Source of the DNA: Nitrospira sp. ND1 | GTDB lineage: Bacteria > Nitrospirota > Nitrospiria > Nitrospirales > Nitrospiraceae | Length of the DNA: 64,000 nt | Direction: 5' to 3' | NCBI RefSeq assembly: GCF_900170025.1 | Contig: NZ_FWEX01000005.1 | Coordinates: forward strand, 543,073 to 607,072 | In this document: positions 32,123 through 42,599 of the stretch, piece after piece | How positions within the stretch are numbered: the stretch's first letter is position 1 | Layout of the letters: each line of letters begins with the position of its first letter | Program-made: the position numbers and the translations under genes | Notes under the pieces: model-generated | The model's database searches: none | Told to the model about the DNA's origin: nothing | Seen by the model: only the letters and a program-made list of their open reading frames with translations

Positions 32123-33934
32123 ATGAGCCAGGATTTGCAAAGTCTCATCCGAAATTTCTCGATCATCGCCCATATCGATCACGGTAAATCGACCCTCGCT
32201 GACCGGCTCCTCGACGCAACCGGCGCAGTCACTGCGCGAGAAGCGAAGGAGCAGATCCTCGATGCGATGGACCTGGAGCGTGAGCGCGGCATCACGATCA
32301 AAGCGCACGCTGTGGCCATCCGCTACAAGGCTCAGGACGGGAAGACGTATTTACTGCATTTGATCGATACGCCCGGTCACGTCGATTTCACGTACGAAGT
32401 GTCGCGCAGCCTCGCGGCCTGTGAAGGCTCGCTGCTGCTCGTCGACGCGACGCAGGGGGTGCAGGCGCAGACCATCGCCAACGTCAACCTGGCCATGGGC
32501 AACCACCACACGATTATTCCGGTCATCAATAAGATCGATCTCGCCAGCGCCGACGTCGAGGGCACAAAACAGCAAATTTCCGATGTGCTCACCCTGGACG
32601 CCAGCGATGCCATGCTGGTCAGCGCCAAAGAAGGACGCGGTGTTCCGGAAGTGCTGGAGGCGATCGTCAAACGCATCCCACCACCGTCCGGCGATCCGAC
32701 TCGGCCACTCAAGGCGCTGATTTTCGATTCCTGGTTCGACAATTACCAGGGCGTGATCGTCCTCACCCGCATCATCGACGGCTCCGTGCGACCCGGGATG
32801 AAAATCAAGGTCATGTCCAACGACCGGCTGTTCGAAGTCACCGAGGTCGGGCAGTTTACGCCGAAACGGACCAAGGGCACCCAGCTCATGACCGGGGAGG
32901 TCGGTTACCTCTGCGCCAACATGAAGGAAGTGGCCGACGTCAAGATCGGTGACACGTTGACCGAGGCGGCACACCCGACCGAGCAGCCGTTTCCCGGCTA
33001 TAAAGAAGTCAAACCGCTGGTGTTTTGCGGACTCTATTCCACCGACACCGCTCGTTATGAAGATCTGCGGGATGCGCTCTTGAAGTTGCGCTTGAACGAC
33101 TCGTCGTTCATCTATGAGCCGGAAACCTCGCTCGCCCTCGGGTTCGGCTTCCGTTGCGGCTTCCTCGGCCTGCTCCATATGGAGATTATTCAGGAGCGGT
33201 TGGAACGCGAATACGGATTGACGCTCATCACCACCGCGCCGACCGTCATCTACCGGATCCTGACGACCAAAGGCGATGTGCTCGAACTCAATAACCCGGC
33301 GGAACTTCCTGAACCCAGTTCGATCGCCTCGTTCGAAGAACCGTTCATCCTGGCGACGCTGATCGCACCGGAGCGGTATCTCGGCACCTTGCTGCAATTG
33401 TGTCAGGAGCGGCGCGGTATCCAGCGAAGCATTCACTACCTGGATCCCACCCGCGTCGTGATCAGCTACGAGCTGCCGCTCAACGAAGTCATCCTCGATT
33501 TCTACGACAAGTTGAAATCGAAGACGCAGGGCTATGCGTCGCTCGACTATGAACTCCTCGGGTATCGGGAATCCGAACTGGTGCGCCTCGATATTCTGCT
33601 CAATGGTGAGCCCGTCGATGCATTGTCCTTCATCACGCATAAAGAGCGGGCGTATCAGCGCGGGCGGCAGGTCGCGGAAAAAATGAAAGAACTGATTCCC
33701 AAGCAGATGTTCGAAATCGCCATCCAGGCGGCGATCGGCAACAAGATCATCGCGCGGGAAACGATCGGCGCCATTAAAAAGAATGTCACCGCAAAGTGTT
33801 ACGGCGGCGACATCTCGCGCAAGCGAAAACTCTGGGACAAGCAGAAAGAAGGCAAAAAACGCATGAAAGCGGTCGGACGGGTGGAAGTGCCCCAAGAAGC
33901 GTTCCTGGCCATCTTGAAGGTGGGCGAGGAATGA
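32123..33934 (+). CDS. lepA: Elongation factor 4 (LepA), ribosomal back-translocase GTPase
   Basis: 603 residues. G1 [10 protein letters not shown]3 DTPGH and G4 NKIDLA motifs are all intact, followed by EF-G-like domains II, III and V and the LepA-specific C-terminal domain ([16 protein letters not shown]). ATG 32123 is set by the GGGGA ribosome site and the short distance to the promoter. Its stop overlaps the lepB start (ATGA), the classic lepA-lepB arrangement. Confidence 0.95.
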   Translation: MSQDLQSLIRNFSIIAHIDHGKSTLADRLLDATGAVTAREAKEQILDAMDLERERGITIKAHAVAIRYKAQDGKTYLLHLIDTPGHVDFTYEVSRSLAACEGSLLLVDATQGVQAQTIANVNLAMGNHHTIIPVINKIDLASADVEGTKQQISDVLTLDASDAMLVSAKEGRGVPEVLEAIVKRIPPPSGDPTRPLKALIFDSWFDNYQGVIVLTRIIDGSVRPGMKIKVMSNDRLFEVTEVGQFTPKRTKGTQLMTGEVGYLCANMKEVADVKIGDTLTEAAHPTEQPFPGYKEVKPLVFCGLYSTDTARYEDLRDALLKLRLNDSSFIYEPETSLALGFGFRCGFLGLLHMEIIQERLEREYGLTLITTAPTVIYRILTTKGDVLELNNPAELPEPSSIASFEEPFILATLIAPERYLGTLLQLCQERRGIQRSIHYLDPTRVVISYELPLNEVILDFYDKLKSKTQGYASLDYELLGYRESELVRLDILLNGEPVDALSFITHKERAYQRGRQVAEKMKELIPKQMFEIAIQAAIGNKIIARETIGAIKKNVTAKCYGGDISRKRKLWDKQKEGKKRMKAVGRVEVPQEAFLAILKVGEE

Positions 33935-34710
33935 GTCTCGACCCCAATCCACGCCCCGACGACAGCTCCTCAACGACGGGACCGGTAACGCCCCCCGCAC
34001 CCTCGGAACAAGCGACCCATGCCCCCACGGTCGTCGCCGTCGGTCAGCCGGCCCACAAGTCGATCCTGCGAGAATACGCGGAAGCGATCATCATCGCGAT
34101 GTTGCTGGCCTTTGCCATTCGCGTCTTCGTAGTGCAGGCCTTCAAGATTCCCTCCGGCTCGATGATTCCTACGCTGCTGGTGGGTGATCATATTCTCGTC
34201 AGCAAACTGTCTTATGGCCTGCAATGGCCGACCGACTGCAAGATTCAGCCGGGGTTTCCGCCGGTCACCTGCTACTCCTCACGGACGCTCATTCCCTTCG
34301 GATCGATCCAGCGCGGCGATATCATCGTATTCCGGTTTCCCGAAGACGAAGATAAGGACTTTATCAAACGCGTCATCGGTCTTCCCGGCGATACCATTCA
34401 GGTGCGGAATAAAGTCGTGCACATCAACGGGATGCCGTTCGACGACCATGCCTTCACGCAACACACTGATCCCCCCGTGCACGACGGGCGCATCAGTCCG
34501 CGCGACAATTTCGGCCCTGTGACAGTGCCGGAGGACGCGTATTTCGTGATGGGAGACAATCGGGACCATAGTCTCGATAGTCGCTTCTGGGGCTATGTCC
34601 GCACGGAAAAAGTGCGCGGCAAAGCATTTCGCATTTACTGGTCGTGGAGCGGCCAAGGATCATGGACGGAATGGGTACGATGGGAAAGGTTAGGAAAAGC
34701 CATCCAGTAG
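33931..34710 (+). CDS. lepB: Signal peptidase I
   Basis: 259 residues. A Pro/Thr-rich cytoplasmic N-terminus (about 45 residues) is followed by one transmembrane helix ([18 protein letters not shown]), the catalytic Ser in [14 protein letters not shown] and the catalytic Lys in [25 protein letters not shown] closes the family signature. It cleaves Sec and Tat signal peptides on the periplasmic face. The start overlaps lepA by 4 bp. An insert with two Cys ([12 protein letters not shown]) follows the Ser box. Confidence 0.95.
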   Translation: MSLDPNPRPDDSSSTTGPVTPPAPSEQATHAPTVVAVGQPAHKSILREYAEAIIIAMLLAFAIRVFVVQAFKIPSGSMIPTLLVGDHILVSKLSYGLQWPTDCKIQPGFPPVTCYSSRTLIPFGSIQRGDIIVFRFPEDEDKDFIKRVIGLPGDTIQVRNKVVHINGMPFDDHAFTQHTDPPVHDGRISPRDNFGPVTVPEDAYFVMGDNRDHSLDSRFWGYVRTEKVRGKAFRIYWSWSGQGSWTEWVRWERLGKAIQ

Positions 34711-35744
34711 GGCGAACCGGACAGACCGGGACGTCGAGCGGGCAACCGGGCGAGGACACGACGCTTGATCACGTCGCACTCAGCGCTTACGTCCAACGTT
34801 TCTCCCAAGCCAAAGTGCTGGTGATCGGGGACTTGATCCTCGACCACTACGTCTGGGGACGGGTGAGCCGGATTTCTCCGGAAGCGCCCGTGCCGGTCGT
34901 CCACGTTGAATCGGAATCCCTCAAGCTGGGCGGCGCAGCCAACGTCTTCAACAACATTCTCGCACTCGGCGGGCAGGCGGATATCTGCGGCGTGATCGGT
35001 GCCGACGAAAGCGGGCGGTTGCTCTTAAAAGAACTGGGCGGGCGCCGGCAGGGCCGCGGCGGCGTGGTCATCGACCAGAGCCGGCCGACGACCAGAAAAT
35101 CCCGGGTGGTCGCCCACAATCAGCAAATCGTTCGCTATGACGTCGAACGCCGCACGGAACTCTCGGCCCTGCTGCAACGGCGCATTCTCCGGTATGTGGA
35201 ATCGCGCTTGAAAGAACTCTCCTGCCTGGTCGTCTCGGACTATGCGAAGGGGGTCGTCACCGCGTCGCTCATGACAGAGTTGACTCGACTGGCGGGGCAG
35301 CGCAAAATTCCCATCGTGGTCGATCCCAAGGTGGAACATTTCAGCTATTACAAAGGTGTCACCGTCATCACCCCCAATCATCTCGAAGCCACCCAGGCTG
35401 CCGGCGTGCAAGGGGAGGACGACAAGGCGATTACAAAAGCCGGTACGATTCTTCGGCAGCGATTGGGATGCCAAACCGTTTTGGTGACGCGGGGTGAACG
35501 CGGGATGAGTGTGTACCAGGCTCATGGCGACCATTGGCATATCCCCACGCGCGCCCGACAGGTCTATGATGTCACCGGTGCCGGTGATACCGTCGTCGGA
35601 ACACTCGCGCTGGCGCTCTCGACGGGCGCAAGCATGCGTGACGCAGCGGTGCTTGCCAACCAAGCCGCCGGGGTCGTCGTCGGCATGATCGGTACCGCTA
35701 CGGTTACGGCCGCGCAACTCACGGATGCCCTGGGACAGAACTGA
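34680..35744 (+). CDS. rfaE1: D-glycero-beta-D-manno-heptose-7-phosphate kinase (HldE kinase domain type)
   Basis: About 354 residues of the PfkB ribokinase fold: N-terminal LVIGDLILDHYVWGRVSRISPEAPVPVV, the substrate segment LKLGGAANVFNNI and the anion hole/catalytic Asp in VTGAGDTVVGTLALAL. This is the kinase half of HldE only; the nucleotidyltransferase domain is absent and must be encoded elsewhere. It belongs to the heptose pathway of lipopolysaccharide core, consistent with kdsB, kdsA and kdsD nearby. The start is uncertain: ATGs lie at 34662, 34671 and 34680, all inside the lepB 3' end. Confidence 0.88.
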   Translation: MGKVRKSHPVGRTGQTGTSSGQPGEDTTLDHVALSAYVQRFSQAKVLVIGDLILDHYVWGRVSRISPEAPVPVVHVESESLKLGGAANVFNNILALGGQADICGVIGADESGRLLLKELGGRRQGRGGVVIDQSRPTTRKSRVVAHNQQIVRYDVERRTELSALLQRRILRYVESRLKELSCLVVSDYAKGVVTASLMTELTRLAGQRKIPIVVDPKVEHFSYYKGVTVITPNHLEATQAAGVQGEDDKAITKAGTILRQRLGCQTVLVTRGERGMSVYQAHGDHWHIPTRARQVYDVTGAGDTVVGTLALALSTGASMRDAAVLANQAAGVVVGMIGTATVTAAQLTDALGQN

Positions 35745-35745
35745 A

Positions 35746-36516
35746 GTGAAACGTTCGGTGACGGTGGTGATTCCAGCCCGGTACGGTTCTTCACGATTCC
35801 CGGGCAAACCGCTGGTCGAGTTGCTGGGCAAACCGATGATCCAACATGTCTACGAGCAGGCACAGGCTTGTCGCACGGTCGATGACGTTCTGGTCGCCAC
35901 GGATGACGAGCGCATCAAAACGGCTGTGCAGCGCTTCGGCGGACAGGTCGTGATGATGACGGAGCCCTATCGCACCGGCACCGACCGCGTCGCCGCCGTC
36001 GCCGACAGCCGCACCGGCGACTGTTTCGTCGACCTGCAGGGAGACGAGATCCTGCTCCATCCCGATCTCATCACCGACCTGGTCGAGCCGTTTCTGGCCA
36101 GCGAGGCCACGATGGGCACCTTGAAACGACAGATCGATTCCGATCAGGATCTCCACAACCCGGGCGTGGTCAAAGTCACTACCGATCGCGAGGGTTATGC
36201 CTTGTATTTTTCCCGCGCGCCGATTCCGTTGGTGCGGGACGATCCTAAGCGGGCTGCGGTGCCGGGACTGCATTTCATTCACCTGGGCGTGTACATCTAT
36301 ACCCGGGAAACATTGCAACGTCTGACGGCCTTGCCGACAGGGACTTTGGAAGAGGCCGAAAAACTCGAACAACTGCGCGCCTTGGAAAACGGAATGCGTA
36401 TCCGCGTGTGGGAAACCACCCACGGTTCCTTGCGCATCGATAGCCCCGAGGACGTGCCCGGCGCACTGAAACAACTTCACAGCCGTGCAACCGGACTCGG
36501 CATCACTCACTCATGA
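35746..36516 (+). CDS. kdsB: 3-deoxy-manno-octulosonate cytidylyltransferase (CMP-Kdo synthetase)
   Basis: About 256 residues. The nucleotide-binding motif [15 protein letters not shown] lies at the N-terminus, followed by [27 protein letters not shown] and the [16 protein letters not shown] region. It activates Kdo as CMP-Kdo for lipid A assembly. GTG 35746 directly follows the kinase stop; an ATG at 35725 overlapping the previous gene is an alternative. It is 17 bp from pyrG. Confidence 0.92.
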   Translation: MKRSVTVVIPARYGSSRFPGKPLVELLGKPMIQHVYEQAQACRTVDDVLVATDDERIKTAVQRFGGQVVMMTEPYRTGTDRVAAVADSRTGDCFVDLQGDEILLHPDLITDLVEPFLASEATMGTLKRQIDSDQDLHNPGVVKVTTDREGYALYFSRAPIPLVRDDPKRAAVPGLHFIHLGVYIYTRETLQRLTALPTGTLEEAEKLEQLRALENGMRIRVWETTHGSLRIDSPEDVPGALKQLHSRATGLGITHS

Positions 36517-36533
36517 CGAGAGAAGGTGCCACG

Positions 36534-38135
36534 ATGAGCAAACTGATTTTTGTGACCGGCGGTGTCGTATCGTCGCTCGGAAAGGGGCTGGCTTCTGCAT
36601 CCATCGGCAATCTGCTGGAAAGCCGCGGGCTGAAGATCACGTTCCTCAAGCTCGATCCCTACATCAACGTCGATCCGGGCACCATGAATCCGTACCAGCA
36701 CGGAGAGGTCTACGTCACGGAGGACGGGGCGGAAACCGACCTCGATCTGGGCCACTATGAGCGGTATACCTCCCTGACTCTGACACGCGAGAACAACTAC
36801 ACCACCGGCCGTATTTACCACGCCGTCATCACCAAGGAACGGCGCGGCGATTACCTGGGCGGAACGGTGCAAGTCGTGCCCCATGTCACGGACGAGATCA
36901 AGCAATGCATCATGCGCATTTCGCAAGGCATGGACGTCACGATCGTCGAGATCGGCGGGACCGTCGGCGACATCGAGAGCCTGCCGTTCCTGGAAGCCAT
37001 CCGGCAAATTCCCTACGACGTCGGACGGGACAACGTCCTCTACGTGCACCTTACGCTGGTGCCCTACATCGGAGCCGCCGGCGAATTGAAAACCAAGCCG
37101 ACGCAGCATTCCGTGAACAAGCTGCGTGAAATCGGTATTCAACCGAACATCCTCCTGTGCCGCACCGACCGCTATCTTCCGGCGGAGCTCAAGGCGAAAA
37201 TCGCCATGTTCTGCAACGTGGAAAAAGATGCGGTCATCACGGCTAAGGATGTCGAGACCATTTACGAAGTGCCCATCGTGTTTCGCAAAGAGGGCCTGGA
37301 TGAACTGATCGTCCGACTGCTCAAGCTGGAAACCGGCCCGCCGAATCTCCGCGAGTGGGATGCGATGGTGCAGAAGATCAAGCATCCCAAACACGAGGTG
37401 TCGATCGCGTTGGTCGGAAAATATGCCGGCTTGAAGGAATGCTATAAGAGCCTGGCGGAAGCGCTGGTGCACGGCGGCATCGATCATGAAACCCGCGTCA
37501 ACGTGAACTGGATCGAATCCGAAGAGGTGGAGCGTCAGGGGACCGAGCGTATTCTCCGTGAAGCCGACGGGATTCTCATTCCAGGCGGTTTCGGCGCACG
37601 GGGGATCGAAGGCAAGATCGTCACGATCCAATATGCGCGAGAACATCAGATTCCGTTCCTCGGCCTCTGCCTGGGCATGCAATGCGCCACGATCGAATTT
37701 GCGCGCAACGTCGCGGGTCTTGTCGGTGCCAACAGTGCGGAATTCGATGAAAAGACCCCGCATCCGGTGATTCACCTGATGTCCGACCAACAGTCGGTCA
37801 ACGACAAGGGCGGCACCATGCGGCTCGGCGCCTATGCCTGCAAGCTGGGCGAGGGGACGCTGGCGCAGAAGATGTACGGGGTCAGCGAGGTACGCGAACG
37901 GCATCGCCATCGATATGAATTCAATAATGCCTATCGCGAGCAATTGACGGCCAAGGGACTCATTTTGAGCGGCCTGTCTCCGGACGGTCGCCTGGTTGAA
38001 ATCGTCGAGTTGCAGAACCACCCCTGGTTCCTGGCTACGCAGTTTCATCCGGAATATAAGTCACGGCCGCATCACCCGCATCCGTTATTCAGCGGGTTTG
38101 TGGGGGCGGCGCTGCGGCGCAAGTGCGGCCACTAA
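36534..38135 (+). CDS. pyrG: CTP synthase
   Basis: 533 residues. The N-terminal synthetase domain ([44 protein letters not shown]) is followed by a C-terminal class I glutamine amidotransferase domain with Cys in [10 protein letters not shown] and His/Glu in [11 protein letters not shown]. It makes CTP from UTP, here placed between CTP-using kdsB and kdsA. AGAAGG precedes ATG 36534. It is not part of the pyr cluster upstream. Confidence 0.96.
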   Translation: MSKLIFVTGGVVSSLGKGLASASIGNLLESRGLKITFLKLDPYINVDPGTMNPYQHGEVYVTEDGAETDLDLGHYERYTSLTLTRENNYTTGRIYHAVITKERRGDYLGGTVQVVPHVTDEIKQCIMRISQGMDVTIVEIGGTVGDIESLPFLEAIRQIPYDVGRDNVLYVHLTLVPYIGAAGELKTKPTQHSVNKLREIGIQPNILLCRTDRYLPAELKAKIAMFCNVEKDAVITAKDVETIYEVPIVFRKEGLDELIVRLLKLETGPPNLREWDAMVQKIKHPKHEVSIALVGKYAGLKECYKSLAEALVHGGIDHETRVNVNWIESEEVERQGTERILREADGILIPGGFGARGIEGKIVTIQYAREHQIPFLGLCLGMQCATIEFARNVAGLVGANSAEFDEKTPHPVIHLMSDQQSVNDKGGTMRLGAYACKLGEGTLAQKMYGVSEVRERHRHRYEFNNAYREQLTAKGLILSGLSPDGRLVEIVELQNHPWFLATQFHPEYKSRPHHPHPLFSGFVGAALRRKCGH

Positions 38136-38138
38136 CTG

Positions 38139-38256
38139 GGATGCTGAAACTGCCTTTCGGCGGCGTTCTCGACTCGGCACAATCCTCGACGTAGCTCCGC
38201 TACGCCTCCGGTTCTGCCTCGTCTGCGGCCTTGCTGAAAGATCAGTTTGAGCATCC
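38139..38256. repeat. REP-like element 1 in the pyrG-kdsA gap
   Basis: The ends are imperfect inverted copies: GGATGCTGAAACTGCCTTTC at 38139-38158 and the inverse of GGATGCTCAAACTGATCTTTC at 38236-38256. The interior is GC-rich with a perfect internal hairpin GTAGC-TCC-GCTAC. No coding potential. It starts directly after the pyrG stop. Confidence 0.6.
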
Positions 38257-38351
38257 CGTGATTGGCGGACATTCAGCAGACTGGGGCAACGCTTGATTCA
38301 CGACCCTACGGTGAGAACAGCCCAGGTGGCGGGCTGGTATCAAAATAACTT

Positions 38352-38431
38352 GCAGGATGCGTAAAATGGCCGTCCAGCAAGGCCGCTAAGCGATGCGAGA
38401 GCGCAGCTGGCGGGATTGTTCCGCATCCTGC
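38352..38431. repeat. REP-like element 2 in the pyrG-kdsA gap
   Basis: GCAGGATGCG (38352-38361) recurs inverted as CGCATCCTGC (38422-38431), enclosing about 60 bp rich in GC. The ends share the GGATGC core with the preceding element, suggesting one dispersed family. The right end lies 9 bp before the kdsA start and abuts its TAGGAG ribosome site. Confidence 0.55.
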
Positions 38432-38440
38432 TAGGAGACT

Positions 38441-39262
38441 ATGGCATACGAAATAGATCTCGGACAATTTAAGATCGGGGCGGGGAATCGGCCGTTTCTC
38501 ATCGCCGGTCCCTGCGTGATTGAGAACGAACAGCTCGTCATAGACACGGCAGGGCGTATTGCCGACATCGCCAAAGCGATCGGCATGCCCTACGTCTTCA
38601 AGTCATCCTTCGACAAGGCCAATCGCACCTCCATCACCTCCTTTCGTGGACCGGGCTTGGAGAAAGGCTTGGCCGTGCTCGCCAGGGTTAAGCAACACAT
38701 CGGCGTGCCGGTGTTGACCGATGTCCATTCGGAAGAGCAGGCCACAGAGGCCGGTCGCGTCGTGGATATCCTACAGATTCCGGCCTTTCTCTGTCGCCAG
38801 ACCGACCTCTTGATCGCCGCTGCCAAGACCGGCAAGGTCGTCAATATCAAGAAGGGACAGTTTCTGTCCCCGCCGGAAATGGGCAACGCGGTGAAGAAAG
38901 TGGAAGACAGCGGGAACCGACGCATCGTGTTGACCGAACGTGGCTCCTCCTTCGGCTACAATAATCTGGTCGTGGACATGCGCTCCTTTCCCATCATGCG
39001 CCGGTTCGGCTATCCGGTGGTCTTCGACGCGACCCACAGCGTGCAACTCCCCGGCGGAGGCGGCACGAAATCCAGCGGTCAGCGCGAATTCGTGGAACCA
39101 TTGGCCTGTGCGGCGGCAGGCGCCGGCTGCGACGGGTTCTTCATGGAAGTGCACCCCGACCCGGATTCCGCGTTGTCTGACGGACCGAACATGGTCCCGC
39201 TGCATACGCTCCAATCACTTCTCGAACGGGTACTACGTATATGGGACGCAGCCGCAAAATAA
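38441..39262 (+). CDS. kdsA: 3-deoxy-8-phosphooctulonate synthase (Kdo-8-P synthase)
   Basis: 273 residues, TIM barrel. Characteristic segments are [79 protein letters not shown] and [17 protein letters not shown]. Cys in AGPCVIE suggests the metal-dependent class. It condenses arabinose-5-phosphate with PEP. TAGGAG lies before ATG 38441. It overlaps kdsD by 22 bp. Confidence 0.95.
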   Translation: MAYEIDLGQFKIGAGNRPFLIAGPCVIENEQLVIDTAGRIADIAKAIGMPYVFKSSFDKANRTSITSFRGPGLEKGLAVLARVKQHIGVPVLTDVHSEEQATEAGRVVDILQIPAFLCRQTDLLIAAAKTGKVVNIKKGQFLSPPEMGNAVKKVEDSGNRRIVLTERGSSFGYNNLVVDMRSFPIMRRFGYPVVFDATHSVQLPGGGGTKSSGQREFVEPLACAAAGAGCDGFFMEVHPDPDSALSDGPNMVPLHTLQSLLERVLRIWDAAAK

Positions 39263-40278
39263 CCGGGTCCGCCACATCACCCACACCCAAGCGCGCCGCT
39301 CGACGCCCTCAACAGGATGCCAGCGTGCAGGAGGGGAGACGTGTCTTGGAGATCGAAGCGCGAGCCGTTCAGGAATTGATGGCTCGCCTCGACGACCGAT
39401 TCGCCTCGGCCGTCAACTTTCTCTATGAATGCCAGGGCAAGGTGGTCATTTCCGGGATGGGCAAGTCCGGACTGATCGGCCAGAAAATCGCGGCGACATT
39501 GGCCAGCACCGGCACCCCCTCCTTCTTCCTGCATCCGGCGGAAGGCGTCCATGGCGACCTCGGCATGCTGGCTCGACGGGATGTGTTGATCGCCATCTCC
39601 AATAGCGGCGAGACACAGGAAGTCCTCCAATTGCTACCCTTCGTGAAACGCATGAACATTCCGGTCGTGGGAATGACGGGGAAAATGGCCTCGACGCTGG
39701 CGAAAAACAGCGATGTCACGTTGGATGTATCGGTCGATGAGGAAGCCTGCCCACTGGGATTGGCCCCGACGGCCAGCACCACCGCGACCCTGGCCATGGG
39801 TGATGCCCTGGCAGTCGCGCTGCTTCAAAAGCGCGGTTTCAAACAGGACGATTTCGCGCAGTTTCACCCCGGCGGCACCTTAGGGCGACGGCTACTGGTG
39901 AAAGTGCGGGACCTCATGCAGCATGGCGATCACCTGCCGCGTGTGCGCGACACTGTGTCCGGCGCGGATACGATCCTGGAGATGACGTCGAAGAAACTCG
40001 GGATGACGACGGTGGTCAACGCCAAGGGGGCACTGTACGGAATCGTGACCGACGGAGATTTGCGACGCTTTATTCAAGCAGGCGGGGACTTCAGTAAAGT
40101 GACCGCCGGGGATCTCGCCAGCCGCCAACCGAAAACCATCGGACCGGACGAACTGGCCACGACGGCCGTCGCGTTGATGGAACGGTTTTCCATCACGGCG
40201 CTGGTGGTCCTGGAGGGGCCGAATCGTTTGGCCGGTGTCATTCACTTGCATGACCTGCTAAAACACGGCATTGTGTAG
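39241..40278 (+). CDS. kdsD: Arabinose-5-phosphate isomerase (KpsF/GutQ family)
   Basis: 345 residues. An N-terminal SIS domain ([40 protein letters not shown]) is followed by two CBS domains (about 225-345). It converts ribulose-5-phosphate to arabinose-5-phosphate, the substrate of KdsA. The first 35 residues are basic and poorly conserved; the start may be internal. The Kdo-8-phosphate phosphatase gene kdsC, often next to kdsD, is absent from this cluster. Confidence 0.92.
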   Translation: MGRSRKITGSATSPTPKRAARRPQQDASVQEGRRVLEIEARAVQELMARLDDRFASAVNFLYECQGKVVISGMGKSGLIGQKIAATLASTGTPSFFLHPAEGVHGDLGMLARRDVLIAISNSGETQEVLQLLPFVKRMNIPVVGMTGKMASTLAKNSDVTLDVSVDEEACPLGLAPTASTTATLAMGDALAVALLQKRGFKQDDFAQFHPGGTLGRRLLVKVRDLMQHGDHLPRVRDTVSGADTILEMTSKKLGMTTVVNAKGALYGIVTDGDLRRFIQAGGDFSKVTAGDLASRQPKTIGPDELATTAVALMERFSITALVVLEGPNRLAGVIHLHDLLKHGIV

Positions 40279-40323
40279 GGGAGCCATCACGCGCTGCGCG
40301 TCGAAGGGTTTGTCGAAGGATTT

Positions 40324-40938
40324 ATGGCAGAAAACTGGAAACAAGCCGGGCTGGTACTGATGCGGTCGGCAGGGCAGGAAAGCAACATCAATCTGCCCAA
40401 CGTGCTGACGCTCGTCCGGATTCTCTTGATCCCGGTCTTCGTCATGCTGCTCATCGACCCGACGCCGGATCGAGCCTTGGCCGCGGCCATCGTATTCGTC
40501 GTCGCGGCCGTGACGGACCTACTGGACGGATACGTCGCGCGCAAGACCGGCCAGATCACCAAACTCGGACGACTGTTAGACCCGATTGCCGACAAACTGC
40601 TCGTGTTGTCCGCATTGATCCTGCTGGTACAGGTCGATCGGGTCAGCGCGCTGGTGGCGATTCTGATCATTGCGCGTGAAGTCGCCGTCACCGGCCTCCG
40701 GGCCATCGCGGCCTCCGAAGGTTTGATCATGTCCGCCGAGGTCACCGGCAAATACAAAATGGCCCTGCAGGTCATTGCCATCGTCCTCCTGGTGCTCGAA
40801 GGGACCGTGGTGGAAGCGATCGGTAATCTGCATCTGGCCGGCATTGTCACCTTGTATCTGTCACTCATCCTGGGCTATGTGTCAGGCGCACAATATGTCT
40901 GGAGCTTCTGGCGTCAGGTCGGAGCGAAAGGTCTCTAA
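40324..40938 (+). CDS. pgsA: CDP-diacylglycerol-glycerol-3-phosphate 3-phosphatidyltransferase
   Basis: 204 residues with four to six membrane helices. The CDP-alcohol phosphotransferase motif D-G-x2-A-R-x8-G-x3-D-x3-D is complete in LLDGYVARKTGQITKLGRLLDPIADK. It makes phosphatidylglycerol phosphate in the inner membrane. It lies between kdsD and plsY, so this operon combines lipopolysaccharide and phospholipid synthesis. Confidence 0.9.
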   Translation: MAENWKQAGLVLMRSAGQESNINLPNVLTLVRILLIPVFVMLLIDPTPDRALAAAIVFVVAAVTDLLDGYVARKTGQITKLGRLLDPIADKLLVLSALILLVQVDRVSALVAILIIAREVAVTGLRAIAASEGLIMSAEVTGKYKMALQVIAIVLLVLEGTVVEAIGNLHLAGIVTLYLSLILGYVSGAQYVWSFWRQVGAKGL

Positions 40939-40986
40939 CCGGACGATTCGGCCGACGCTCGTATCCGGCTATCCGGGCAACGATTG

Positions 40987-41601
40987 ATGGACAGTCCCTG
41001 GCTCATCGGGTTCCTCATCCTTTCCAGCTATCTCCTTGGATCGATTCCTTTTGGAGTCGTGGTGTCACGCCTTCTGGGCGCTGTGGACCCACGCAGCGCC
41101 GGCAGCAAGAACGTGGGCTTCACCAACGTCCTGCGCGTGAGCGGAAAAAAGGCAGGAATCCTGACGCTGCTGGGCGATATCGGAAAAGGCTGGCTGGCCG
41201 GCTGGGTCGGCACGATGTTGTTGCACCAGGAGTCGGCCATTCTCTGGGTCGCGCTGGCCTCGGTCATCGGTCATCTGCACTCGGCGTTTCTGGGATTCAA
41301 GGGTGGAAAGGGTGTGGCTACCGCATTAGGCGCTGTCCTGGGAGTCGCTCCGTGGATCGGACTGACCCTGATGGGTTTGTGGGTCGGCGCCGTATTCCTG
41401 TGGAAATATTCGTCAGGCGGCGCACTGTTCGCCTTTGCCATGTTTCCAATTGTGGCGTTGCTGTTTCACCGGTCTTGGACTTTCATCGGGTTTGCCTGTG
41501 TCGTCAGCCTATTAATCTGGGTAAGGCACAAAGACAATCTGGTCCGGTTGTGGTGTCCGAAGATGCAAAATCCTTACATGTCGAATCTCGCAAGATCTTG
41601 A
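40987..41601 (+). CDS. plsY: Glycerol-3-phosphate acyltransferase PlsY (copy 1)
   Basis: 204 residues, five to seven membrane helices. The three PlsY motifs are present: LGSIPFGVVVSRL, the SAGSKNVGFTNVLRVSGKKAGILTLLGDIGKG region and GHLHSAFLGFKGGKGVATALGAVLG. It uses acyl-phosphate to acylate glycerol-3-phosphate. ATG 40987 is preceded by an in-frame TTG at 40984. Its composition matches the preceding operon; the last 15 residues (PKMQNPYMSNLARS) diverge from the second copy. Confidence 0.92.
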   Translation: MDSPWLIGFLILSSYLLGSIPFGVVVSRLLGAVDPRSAGSKNVGFTNVLRVSGKKAGILTLLGDIGKGWLAGWVGTMLLHQESAILWVALASVIGHLHSAFLGFKGGKGVATALGAVLGVAPWIGLTLMGLWVGAVFLWKYSSGGALFAFAMFPIVALLFHRSWTFIGFACVVSLLIWVRHKDNLVRLWCPKMQNPYMSNLARS

Positions 41602-41941
41602 TTATCCAAGAATGTATGAAAACTTTGCCCAGACAGTAACAGGTAATTGGGCGAACTAAATCTGTTGACAGAGGCGCGGTCGGAAGTAATTTTATTTACA
41701 AAGATGCGGCAGGATAAGGCCATGATTTTTCTATGAAAAAGCGACGAATGAGTTGGACGTTCTCTGCTGTTCCGGTCACGCTCTCTGTCCAAGAGCGTAT
41801 CGAACCCATCATCCTTAGAGAAAACAGATTTGCCAGAATGTTTCTCTCAATTACGAGGAAACAGGATCGATACCTTCGAGTCTTTAGCCAACAGGCTAGT
41901 AAATCCTTAGAATATTTCGAATCGTGTTTGGAGAGAGCTCT
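41602..41941. other. AT-richer spacer between the two plsY copies
   Basis: 340 bp with clearly lower GC than the upstream operon. A 70-codon frame (41733-41945) encodes a basic peptide (MKKRRMSWTFSAVPVTL) but has no ribosome site, overlaps plsY copy 2 and shows no known motif, so it is not called as a gene. No hairpin or good promoter was recognised. Confidence 0.4.
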
Positions 41942-42559
41942 TTGATTTGGTTGGTGTTCTTGGCAAGTATTGGAGGGTATCTTTTAGGATCGATTCCTTT
42001 CGGCGTCGTCGTATCACGATGGTTGGGCTCACCTGATCCCAGGCTGGCGGGGAGCCGGAATGTGGGATTCACCAATGTCTTGCGGGTCGGTGGGAAAAAG
42101 GCCGGGATCCTGACGTTGATCGGTGACATTGGGAAGGGATGGCTCGTCGGATGGATAGGTACTCTACTGTTCCACCAAGAATCCGCTATTCTGCTCGTGG
42201 CTCTGGCGTCTATCGTTGGGCATCTCCATTCCGTCTTTCTGAATTTCAAAGGAGGGAAGGGCGTGGCCACGGCGTTAGGAGCTGTACTGGGAGTCGCCCC
42301 CTGGGTCGGGCTCACCCTCATGGTTATTTGGATAGGAGTGGTCTTATTGTGGAAATATTCTTCCGGGGGTGCACTTATGGCCTTTGGATTGTTTCCAATT
42401 GTGGCGCTGCTGTTTCATCAATCCTGGCTCTTCGTGTTATTCGCCTTTCTAGTGGCTATCCTCATCTGGTCCAAGCACACCGATAATCTTGTCCGTCTCT
42501 GGATGGGTACAGAACGGCGCATTGGTGATCGCCCCTCTGATCAAGTCGCTCCTCGTTGA
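41942..42559 (+). CDS. plsY: Glycerol-3-phosphate acyltransferase PlsY (copy 2)
   Basis: About 205 residues, colinear with copy 1 and identical over long blocks (NVGFTNVLRV, GKKAGILTL, GDIGKGWL, FKGGKGVATALGAVLGVAP, LWKYSSGGAL). All three PlsY motifs are intact. The DNA is visibly poorer in GC and uses different codons from copy 1, so it is either an old duplicate under different mutation pressure or an imported homologue. TTG 41942 follows GGAGAG; a GTG at 41924 is the other possible start. It ends just before the transposable element. Confidence 0.85.
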   Translation: MIWLVFLASIGGYLLGSIPFGVVVSRWLGSPDPRLAGSRNVGFTNVLRVGGKKAGILTLIGDIGKGWLVGWIGTLLFHQESAILLVALASIVGHLHSVFLNFKGGKGVATALGAVLGVAPWVGLTLMVIWIGVVLLWKYSSGGALMAFGLFPIVALLFHQSWLFVLFAFLVAILIWSKHTDNLVRLWMGTERRIGDRPSDQVAPR

Positions 42560-42599
42560 GGAGTAGGTTGTTAAACGTCAACTAGATTTGCGGGTCGCA

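Noticed and set aside
32351-34000. Long open frame opposite lepA
   Set aside because: It mirrors the codon structure of lepA; the translation has no domain and no ribosome site.
36507-38048. Long open frame opposite pyrG
   Set aside because: Antisense shadow in high-GC DNA; pyrG is certain on the plus strand.
41733-41945. 70-codon basic peptide between the plsY copies
   Set aside because: No ribosome site, overlaps plsY copy 2, no similarity pattern; kept only as a note in the spacer entry.
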